Below, one piece after another: positions 48,801 through 60,800 of a DNA stretch of 64,000 nucleotides (positions are counted from its first letter, which is position 1; the number at the start of each line of letters is the position of its first letter). This DNA is from Fragum whitleyi. Its lineage: Eukaryota > Mollusca > Bivalvia > Cardiida > Cardiidae. The translations under genes and the position numbers were made by a program. The stretch spans positions 31,712,708 through 31,776,707 of the forward strand of contig OX411559.1 of the NCBI GenBank assembly GCA_948146395.1, in the 5' to 3' direction. The notes under the pieces are model-generated. The model saw nothing but the letters and a program-made list of their open reading frames with translations. It made no database searches and was not told where the DNA came from.

Positions 48801-51800
48801 TAAAGGCACAGAGTATAACCGATGATAAACCTATATTTACCTTGAACAAATAAGTTGATAAACCTATATTTACCTTGAAGAATATAACTGCTGGAAATTA
48901 TACTTTTAGATAAGTTTATGTTTAGTTATCTGTCAAAAGTTTGTGCCGTATTCGTGGGAATAAGATTATCATCTTTTTTATGCTCTATTTTAATGTTAGA
49001 CATAGAAACTGATAAAGTATAAAGGCCCTCTCTGAGGATATTTAAGTACAAAAAGTTGGGCTCTAACCAAGGCTTGAAAAATCTTGAAATTTCTACTCGT
49101 CCTACTGTATAGGAAAATATAGTGATATATTTATTTCATATTTCATTTTTGCAAAATCCACTTGTCCTGCGTATATAGACATAGAAGGAAAAAGTCATGC
49201 AGGATGAGCGGACGACCCAATTATAGGCATACAATAACAAAGAAAATCTGGGTATTATCTGGATTAAAAATGTGGATGAATAAGTAAATTCACATGCTGT
49301 TAGCAGGGCTTGAAAATTCTACTCGTCTGCTTGTCCTGCATTCATTATAACCACCCAAAGGCATACATTTTATGCAATAACGGATGATATTATTTTCTCT
49401 CCAGGTTAACTGTGACAGATTCTGATGGTGCTACAAACTCTACAAGTGCAAATGTGACAGCAATAAAAGGTATATTTCTGGTTCTCATACATCATATCTT
49501 TATCACTGTTTTAATTATGCTTGTAATAATTCTAATCAATTAATGTCTGTATTTATATTTGAGCCTGTGCGTGAGATTTCCAACAATTTTAAATATGCGC
49601 AAAACAAAGACTCTGACCAGCCTGTGCATCCGCACAGTCTGACCAGAGTCTTCACTGTGTGTTTAGTAGATAGTTAAGGTCTCAAAGTATCTGTAGACAA
49701 TCAGGTATCATTACATTTACAGTAGATGGCTGTCTACGCTGCTCAATTTTTACACCTCATGAACATTTCGAATTGTTGGAAATGTCACGCACATGCTCAT
49801 TTATGACCAGTCACATGAAAATGAACCATCTGGGTAGTGCGTAAAAATGCGACCTTAGTCAGACTGCGCAGACTGACTAGGATAAAAAAAAAATCACTCG
49901 CCGACCATTTGCTGAATCTAGAATAATTCTCCTTTCTTCCCCTGTTTAAGAAGTTTTGGAATACATCATTCGGTTGACATCTACAGATTCAGATGAAATG
50001 AAAAAAGTGTTGTATAAGTTTTGGATAATTTCACTAGTAAGGCAGTGTGTATCAAAATGACAATCCATCATTATTCCTCGATAAACCATTAAAAGGCATT
50101 AAAGAAAAATCAATCTTTCTCTGAAACAAACCATTATCCTCTATATTATAAGCTTACATGACCTTGTGATGATAAGCTGGTAGCTTGAAAAGCATGCTGT
50201 GATGTAACTGGTGATAGAAATATCAAGGATCAATTTAAAGCCTTTCTACCCTCCATCATGTGTCTGAGGTACTGTTTTGAGTGGCACATACTTCTCAACT
50301 ATGACAACAGGACTTTAGGAAATAGAGTTATTATATTTAATTCTGTCATGGCAAAGGATTTCATGTCAATAAACATTATGCAGATGCCTTGATTTTAAAT
50401 GAACATCAACTGTTGAAAAGTTTCTGCATCGAAAACTTGTCTTATTTTCACAGAAATGGACTATCCACCCAAAGCGAATGCAGGTTCAGATATTGTGATA
50501 CATTTACCGGTGAACTATGTGACATTGTATGGTAATCACAGTACTGATGATAAGAAAATTGTCAGTTATGAGTGGACGAAATCTTCAGGGGACGAGCTCA
50601 CTGCAAATATGCAGGTAATTTTCTCCAATAGTCCCTTTTGGAATGAGAAAAAGAGTTCAATAGTTTTCCCCAGTTTATACTTCTTATACTGTTTTTCTGA
50701 AGGTCTCTAAGCTGTGGCAAGTAGTAAACAGTTATTTCATAATGTTTTGTCTAACAGCAAAAACTATTGTCCCAAGTTGAACAGGGTGATGTTTTGAACT
50801 GTTGCCTGATGCTGAAGGCATTGGGCAATAGTTCAGAATATCATCTTCAATACCTAGGGAAATAGTTTATCACTGTTACTAATTAATAAGCATTAATAAC
50901 TATTTTATTACCTAATTCATATTGTGTAAATATGTTTCTTCACTCAAAGTAAGTAAGAAAATGGAAAACAGTGAGAAAAGTCGATTCTGGGATAAAATCG
51001 ATAAAAGTATGTCACATTGTATGTTTATTACACATGTGTCAAAATGACCCCATTTTTGCACGAGGGCAAAAGTTCAAAGCTTAGTGGGCACAGATGAAAC
51101 AGTTCATCGTGTTGCCTGATCACGTTAACTTTTAAGCTTGGAGCTTTGCACTAACCCTGGGTGTAAAGCAGGGTATAATTTGCAAATCGTTTGCACCTTT
51201 TTAGTTAGACTATCTGTAGAATAGGGGGTTATTCCAGTCACCCGGGCATCAGCCTTGGCGTTGGCATTGGTTTATTGCTTTGGTTAAGTTTTTACGCGCA
51301 CATGTTTCAAATTTCTGTTTCTACTAAAGCTATTGCTTGGAAATCTTTGCACATGCTTCGGTGACTATAAAGTCAACCCTGAAACAAAGATTATTTACTC
51401 TGATATTGAATTTTGTGGGATTTTAACCTTTTTGGGACCTAAAACTTCTTGGTTAAGTTTTTGCGTGCAAACATTGTATATCAGTTATAATTCTTTTTTT
51501 ACTTAAGCTTTTTCTTGGAAACTTTGCACATGCTTCTGTGACCATAATATCAGCATCTAGACAAATGATCTTTTCTCTTGAACTTCATTTAATATTAATA
51601 GAGTTTTCCAATGTCGATTTTGATTTGCTGTTACTATCCAGCGTGTGGAATAGTCGAGCTTAATTGTCCTTCGACAGCTCTTGTTGTCATCCTTATCTCA
51701 AGGCCTGTCTTAATTGACACTTTTTTTTTTATCTTACAGGGTGTAAGAGAGGAGAATTTACAATTAACAGATCTTCAAGTTGGAGATTACACATTTACAC

Positions 51801-54800
51801 TGAAGGTCACAGACTCTTCAAATCAATATTCTACTGCTGATGTTCATGTCTATGTTAAACCAGGTAATTATAAAAAAAAAAGAAAAAAACATTGGGAAGT
51901 CAAACTGTTAAATAGCTTGAATAGAGCTATAGACACAATAGTTTGAACAGCAAAATGTAGTATCTTCAGCTATTTTTTCTACCAATTTCAAAATGGAGAT
52001 TACACATTCAGACTGATGGTCATAGATTTTGCCAACCATGTTTGGACTTTGATGTCTATGTGATTGTCTAAACAAATGATAGTCTTTAGATCCACCATAC
52101 AAAGTCAAGCAGGGCTAATGTTATTGCCTGGTGTCCATTGTGCGTCTGTGCATCTGTCAATCTGTTAACTCTGCTTTAAAATCTTCTTCTCTACAACTTA
52201 CCATCAGAATTTAACCAAATTTCTCAGGAATGATCCTTGGGACATGCTCTTTCAGATTCCTTCATTCAATCCTGATCAGGCAAATAACTTTGGTGCTGTC
52301 GACTGTCCCGTCATGTCATTTAAAATTGGCCCCCATATGGTAAATAGTAAAAAGTCTTCTCTGAAATTACTGGTCAGAATTCAACCAAATTTCACAGGAT
52401 GATACTAAGTAATAGGAAATGCTCTTTCAGATTTCTTAATCCAGATCAGGCTGATAACTTGAGTGTTGCAGACAGTTGCCTAACCCAAAATGGCCCAAAA
52501 ATATGTAAAATAGACCTTAGATAATAAATAGAGGATAATCGTTTGTTTCAGTGTAAGATCGATTTATATTTCATTGAGTGAACAACAAAAACTATATTTT
52601 CACGAGTGGCAGAGCCACTAACACGAAAAACAAATGATTATTCTATTTCTTTAATGCAAAAATGAGACAAAATGGGAATTTTCGTAAAGAGCGTCATTTT
52701 GCGCGTGATTGCTATGCAATTTCCATTGTGAAGTCACTTATTTCACCGCGCATAGATGACGTCAGATAGGATGAAATGCACAAAAGCAGGGTATAAGATT
52801 TTTATAATTCCACTGCTTTTGCGGTGAGATTATCAAGTGATAATCTACCTTTATTTCTCGATAAACTACCGAAAAGCATTAAAGAAATATTGGATAATTT
52901 ATTAATTTCTTTGTTCATTGTTACAGAACAGAACACTCCACCTACTGCCAAAACATGGGGGAGTATTGAAACATCTCTTCCTCTAGATAACATCCTACTT
53001 GATGGGAGTAACAGCACGGATGATCAGGATGTGGTATCTTATCTTTGGCAACAAGAAGGGTAGGTAACTTAATGGCTTGTGTATATAGAATATTAAGATA
53101 TATTGAAACATCTCCACCTCTAGATAACATCCTACTTGATGGTAGTAACAGCATTGAAGTTCAGTATGTGGTATCTTATCTCTGGCAACAAGAAGGGTAG
53201 GTAACTTAATGGCTTGTGCTTATAGTATATTAAGATATGTCTAGATGTCTCTACCTCTAGATAACATCCTACTTGATGGGAGTAACAGCATGCATGATCA
53301 GGATGTAGTGTCGTATCTCTGGCAACAAGAAGGGTAGGAAACTTGATGGCTTGTGTCTATAGAATATCAAGATATATTGAAACATCTCTACCTCTAGGTA
53401 ACATGCATCTTGATAGAAGTAGCAGCATTGAAGTTCAGTATGTGGTATCTTATCTCTGGCAACAAGAAGGGTAGGTAACTGATTGGCTTATGTCTGTAGA
53501 ATATATAGAGGATATTGAATGGGTGGTCATTAAATACTAAATTTATTAAACAAGTCATCTGTAAACAGATGAAAACTCGGCTGAGTGGAGTTTTTATCTG
53601 TTTTGGATGCTGAGTTTAATAAATTCTGTATTTTATGAGCACAAATTTCATATTCTATCTATAATATGACCCAAATTTTTGTAAAAAAAATCAAAATTCT
53701 TGATATTCAATATTTCAAATTTCCGTGAAACTTATACATTATGACGTCATTTTTGCTCTGAGCTCATTCGCCAAGTTATTCCACTTGTGTAATAACACCT
53801 GTGTATTATCCAAAATATTCAACGAGATTATTTCACACCTAGTAGGTAGGTCATATTATATTAAGATATATTTAGACATATCTACCTCTAGCTGTATCCT
53901 ACTTGATGGGAGTAACAGCACAGATATTCAGAATGTGGTATCTTATCTTTGGCAACAAGAAGGGTAGGTAACTAAATGGCTTGTGTTTTTAGAATATTAG
54001 CTTAAGATATATTCAGACACCTCTACTATTGAATAGCATAATCTCAAATGATTTGCTTTGTTTCATCTAGGAAGATTTTTATTCAGTAATTAAGTTTAAT
54101 TGCATTTTGAGGGTCTCTGAAAATGTTAACACCCGAAAAATGTGAATTGACGCTATTATTGCATAGAAAGAGCGAGTATAGTAATTATTCAAACAGAGAT
54201 TGCAAAATGAATAAAGAAAACGTTTCAAAACTAGCTACAAATCCACTAATTTGCCAGAAAAGTGCGCTATGCATTGCACAATCACTTTAGTAAAACCCCA
54301 TTCAATCATTCAATTATCCCTCATATACCTGTAGAAAAGTATGTGTGCCTGACAAACCTGCTTATAAACTATTCTCTTCTGTTCTCAAAGATAGTACAAG
54401 TAAATAAACTTACTTTTCATGTGATTTTCAGTGGACCCACAATTCTAGACATAAGTGATGCCCAAAAGAGTATAGCTGTTGCCAGTGGAGATATTAAAGT
54501 AGGAAAATATACCTTCAAACTGACTGTGAAAGATAAGGAAGGGTTGAGTTCTACTGCAAATCTAGATGTTAATGTCAAACAAGGTAAATATAGTTGTAGA
54601 TATCACTTTGTGTTGGAATTAGTCAAGTCTGATTCCACTTTGCAAGTCATAGTTGTAATTACAACAAGTTGGATTATGTGCATTAGTGCCTTTGTATGCA
54701 AGAAAAAGACTAACAAATGTTTTGGCCATTTTCACCAAAAATCTAGGGACCCAGCCTAAATTTGAGGGGCCATGGGCGACTGAGCCCCTGTAAGTCTTTT

Positions 54801-57800
54801 TTTCCTGTTCAGAATTTCTGTCTGACTTTGTCTTGATCAAAGCATTTATGGATTGATTTAAATCAACTTTGCTTAATCATTTTACTCATGAGTGGATAAG
54901 CCATACCAAATACAAATTCATACATATCAAGGGTATAGTTTGCTTTTTAAGGTGAATTGTCAAAATCACCTGTATTTAGCTTGCAACCTGTATTAAGCAA
55001 GCAACCACTGGGTTCCTAAATGTATCAAATGTAGTAAAATCAACCTATATTAAGCAAGCACCTGTCTAAGTAAGCACTTTTTGATTGTCCCTTAGTTGCT
55101 TGCTTAATACAGGTTTAACTATTTTCACAGTTGCCAATGAAGCCCCTGTAGCTAACGCCGGAGGTGATTTAGTCATCCAGTTACCACAAACACTCGTTAT
55201 TCTAGACGGGACCAAATCTACAGACGATCATAAAATGACAGATTATACGTGGACAAGAGAGCCAAAATCTTTGGCTGCAGGGGTAAGAAAATTGTATAAC
55301 TTAAGTCAATTGAAACAATGATGAATGACTAATCACAAATATATACTATGAGTTTAGAATTTCCTATTCCTAAATCCATACTCAAATAAGATTTAAGGCT
55401 GGTCAAAACTGAGTTGTTTTGTTGTTGACTCTTAAGAGAGTTGATGAAAATTTTTACCACTAAATTCTTATAAACCTGTTGAAAGACGGGACATATTATG
55501 TGATCCCCTGTGGTGACCCCATAGGCGTATCTAGGGCTTTGAAATTTATACGCACTCAGATTGCAAATACTTAAGAATGTATAACAGAACTTTGACAAGA
55601 GATAAATGACCTCCGTCTGCTCCCTTTTTTTGATCTGAGCATTGGTGAATAATCAAAAATCATAACTACAGCTAGAATGAACTTTATTTTCTATGTTTTG
55701 ATTATTCATCAAGGATATTTTTCAACAGAGGATTATTTCTTTTTCACACTTGCAAAAATTGCGTAATGGGAGTTACGCCCTTGCACCTAGCAGGTGGGCT
55801 GCATCTACTTCTTTGTCTAGAGTATAACTCACCTAATGTTCAATTGACTTGAATCTTGGCAGTTATATTCCTCTCATGATTAAAGATTTCAATGTAAAAG
55901 AAACGTAATGCTGGGTAGCTTAATTTTAGAGTTATTTCCTTTAATTGATTTCATATTTGAACATCCAGCAGTGTAATAGGCTTATTTTGTGACAATTTGC
56001 CTTGCTAGCAATAGAAACTTGCTTAATAGGAGCGATTTGGTTTTCTATTAAACAGTATTGCTACAGGTGAACATTATTAAACCATTCATTTATTGATTGT
56101 TTCACCAAGATTTATTACTGCTTTGCAATTATAAAACTTATTTATAATATGACCTACGTTGTGGGAGTGAAATAACCCTCCCGTTGAATATTTTTGATAT
56201 TACATGGGTGTTATTACACTAGTGGAATAACTATGCAACTAAGGTAAGAAAATATATCAACATTTTATTTTTTTGTGAAAATGATGTAATAATGAATTTG
56301 CTGAAGTTATTTCGCAAATGACATTATATGTTTTGCGGAATAAATTCAATCGATAAATTTCTGGAATTTCTTCCATTTATTGAAAAAATGTGGTCACATT
56401 ATTAATAGAATATCAAATTTGTGCTCATAAAATACCGAATTTGTCAAACTTGTCATCTAAAACAGATAAAAACTCAGCAAGGCCTCATTTTCATCTGTCT
56501 ATAGATGACTCGTTTAATGAATTTGGTATTCAATGACCACTTATTCAATATCCTCTACTTATTTTATAGGACATTTTGAATAGTTCTGACCACCAGGCTG
56601 TTTTACAGCTGACCAATCTAGTTGCTGGTAAATATGTGTTTAGATTGACTGTGATGGATACAGAGGGATTGACAAGTAGTGACCAGGCCTCACTCACGGT
56701 CAAAGAAGGTAATTATACATGTTTTACAATTGACCAATCTAGTTGCTGGTAAATATGTGTTTAGATTGACTGTGATGGATACAGAGGGACTGACCAGTAG
56801 TGACCAGGCCTCACTCACGGTCAAAATAGGTAAAATTATATACATGTTTTATAAATGACAAATCTCTTTGCTGATAGACCAAGTATCAATCAGAGACATG
56901 CAAAATCATTTTCGTGTTATGGTCCATTGACTTTGTAAAGAATTATGGCCCTTTAATAAAAAGTGTAGACCGCTCAATTTCTCAGCATCTAATTGAAGGA
57001 TTTGATTCAAACTTCACAGAAAGAGTTAGGATGTGCATGATAATTATTTTTAGCTCCACTGGCCGAAAGCTATTGTCATGGCTGAGTGTCCGTCGTGCGT
57101 CCGTGCTTGCGTCCGTCCGTGCGTAAACTTTTTCTTTAAACATCTTCTCCCAAACCAATGGGTGGATTTTAGCGAAACTTTGTAGAAATGATCCATGGTT
57201 GAACCTCTTTTTCAATTGTTAAAGAAATTTTGATTGACCCCCAAATATGGGCATGGCAGGGCAGGGCTTATTTTTTCTTTAAAAATCTTCTTCTCCAGTA
57301 CCATAGGGCCAATTTCAATGAAACTTGGCAGGGGTGTTCCTTGGGTGACCGCCGCCACCATAGCGCAGTTGGTTAGGCATAAGACTTCCAATCTGGAAGT
57401 CGTGGGTTCGATCCCCGGTGGCGGCAAATATCCTTTCCGACGTTTGTCTTTCACCAATGGGTAGATAATCGTAAACCTATGTGAAATAGCAGTCGGAGGC
57501 TAGGAAAGGATGTAATGGTAGTACTGGCGTGAGAAATACCAGGAATCCATTGTTAGGTGCTCCGGCCGCCGCAATATAACTGAAATAATGTTGAAAGCGG
57601 CGTAAAACCCCATTCAATCAATCAATCCTTGGGTGACCCTTTACTTTAATTGTTCAAGAAATTCTGATTGACCCAAATATGGATGTGGCAGGGCGGGGCA
57701 TATTTTCACTTTAAAATCTTTTAAAATCTTCTTTTCAGGAACCATTGGGCTTATTTCAATGAATCTTGGCATGGGTGTTCCTTGGGTGACTCTTTATTTA

Positions 57801-60800
57801 AATTGTTAAAATTGATTGACCCCCAAATATGGGCGTGGCAGGGCGTGGCTTTTTTAGCATTTTCTTATGTTGGTAAGAATGAAAGTAAAGGGTATGCAGG
57901 CTGATGGTGATTGAGTATTTTAGTGCAATGGGGTCAAGACCAAGTAAATCATAACAAAATAGTTCTAAAGAGACTTCAAAGTTTTGTTTTCTATCAGTCA
58001 GCTTTGTTTTATGAAAGTATAAATGTATCACTATTTAAACATTATTAGTGTAAGTGTTTGCATATCTTAATCATAGGTACATAAGATCCAGATAAGACGG
58101 GGTAAAGCCAGTCTAAAATTGTTTATTGCCAATGAAACTATGTTGTTAGTACTCAATTGACTCATCTTGATGAGACATTTCAAATGAGTACTAACAGCAT
58201 AGGGTTTAAGTTAGGAAGAATGAAATATTTAGATTTGTAGCTCTCTGTACACTTTATATAATATAGATCAAGGGAGATCAATTTTGTTTATTAAGTGATA
58301 AAAATAAACACTCATTACTTCCCTTCCTTATAATTTGTTATGAATACCCCTAGCATTTTGCCCCCTTTTCCCAGTCAAAAATTGTAGCTAAAGATGATTT
58401 CATTTGCAATTTTTCATTTTCTATGAATGTTTTCTGCATTATTTGGCTTTGCTTTATGTAGTCTGCTAAGACTTTTTGGAATTCAGATCAATCAAAGGCA
58501 AAATTGTCAGGTAATGGCTGAAATAGAATTTATTGAATAATTTCAAGTAAATAAGTGTAATAGGTTTCTTTTAAGTGATATATATAAAAAATCTTCTTCC
58601 ATGTAATTTTACATGTTAGTTATATGTGTTCTCTTCTGATTAGCTTGTAAATAAGTATCAATTAGGAAAAAGTCAGTATTCCTTCTGAATGCTTGTGACT
58701 TTCATTACCTTCTATTTTCAATATTTTTCTTTCAAATCTTGAGATGATAAAGCCAGTGGAGCAATACAGGCCCTCTTGGGCCTCTTGTTATAAACACTAA
58801 CTGATTGAAGGATTTTAATTAGAATTTCATAAAAAAGACTAAAGAGGGGGTAACAAAAGAACAGCATGTAGAAAAATGGTTATTTGCCAACACAGCTTTA
58901 AATCTATGAGAAAATCTTCTGACATGTAAGACATCTATTTAGTGCTATTGATGACTTGAATTGTCTTATATTTTGCCCACTATCTTAGGATTCATGCCCA
59001 CTTGAAATTCTTGGAAGTGTCAGGCTCAAATATATTTTCAGATCCAAAAAGGAAACAAATGCTTGAGTTATTACTTGATACAAGTATAGAGAGATTTACA
59101 GAGGAGAGTAAGGTAATGTGATATTTTCATTCAAAATTATGCCCCCCTTTGAAGAAGAGGAGGTGTATTGCTTTGCACTTGTCAGTCTGTCCATTGGTCG
59201 GTCCGTCTGTAGACCCTTTTTTGTCCGGAGCATATCTCAGAAAGGATGCAAGCTAGAATCATAAAACTTCACAGATGGATAGATCTCATTGAGGAGAAGT
59301 ACAGTACACAAAACCATAACTCTACTCATCATATTTTGTGAGTTATTGCCCTTTGATGATTGACAAAGAATTGGCCATTGACCTGCTTTAATGGGGGGGA
59401 ATAAATGTTCTACAAACATCTCTTGTAAATGTATGTGACTGACTTAAAATCACCTAGCCTGAGTACTTCTAGAACTACATAGAGGATTTATGTTTGTTTC
59501 AGTGTAAGATTGATTTCATTGAGTGAACAACAAAAATTATATTTTTGTCTCAAGTGGAAATTTAGCTTTTGTTATTCACATCAAATATCAATCTGTAGTA
59601 ATCAAATTTCCTTGAAAAAATAAAGACCAATCTATATATTTCATTCAAAAATGAGACAAAAATCTAAATTTTAGGACAAATTTTATCAAAACGGGTCATT
59701 TTGTAGTGATTTCTATATGCAATGTTCATGATGACATCTCATTTTGAGCTCTGCTCAGAAAGTGGTATATATGGTGAAATGAACAAAAGCAGAGTCTAAT
59801 TTCACTGGTAAGGCGGTGAGTTTGTCAAATCATAATCGATCGTTATTTGTTGATAATCAGCCTAAAAATATTAAAGTAATGGGAGGTATTACATCAGCGC
59901 ATTCTGATGACTGTTTTGACTCCAACTATTCAGACAAAAAAATTGCCTTTGTTATTCCAAAACATTGCAACAACAGCTTTGATAAAAAAAACTCATTTCC
60001 AGGCTTCAAATTTACTCTTTAAAAGTTTTCAAATAAAAGTTATCCAACAGGAAAAATCATGTGTTTTCTATTTAATATTCCTCAGAGATACAGGTAGAGG
60101 GGTTAAATTGGATTTCAAATCAAATTATTTCAGTACTACTTCCTCAAATCCTATACTGTGGGTACTCATTGAAATCGTCTTATTTAGACGATTCCAATGA
60201 GTACCCACAACATGGGGTTTCAATAAGAAATAAATATTTTAAACTGGCAATACCCTCTCTTACTTGTGCCTCTGTTTGTAAAAATATGAGATAAAAGATT
60301 GTACATGTGTGAGTATTGTGTCAAATTTTCTAAAGGCTAAATAGAGTTGAAAATAAACCTATACAAAGACTTTGACTTTGCCAGGAAAAATGAAGTTTAT
60401 GTTTGAAGTATATTAAAATTGCATGTGTGTGACATTTCCAACAATTTCCAATGTGTGCCAAGCAAAGACTCTGGCCAGTCTGTGCATCTGCACAGTCTGT
60501 CCAGAGTCTTCACTTTGCTATTTATAGATAGATTGGTTCCCAAAGTGTAATCAGACAATCTAGTAAACTTCTTGTAAAACTATGTGGCTGGTGGTTAATT
60601 GTAATTTTAAATTGTTAGAAACGTCACACACAGGCTCAAATGGTTGTTAGTTACTGAATCATCACTAATTATATTGTTTTGAGTCAGAATTAATCTCTTG
60701 ACATGCTGATTACTTTTGATTTCAGACTAAGTTGGCTAGAGAGCTGGTGTTATTGTAACCAAAGAATAAAGATGCTGGTGATAATATTTTAAACCATAAT

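Noticed and set aside
53725..53967. An 80-codon gene
   Set aside because: It is unit 5 of the exon 12 array read through from MITE-H sequence.
58990..59041. MITE-J remnant forming the exon 16 acceptor
   Set aside because: TTCTTGGAAGTGTCAGGCTC resembles the MITE-J end, but the match is short and gapped.
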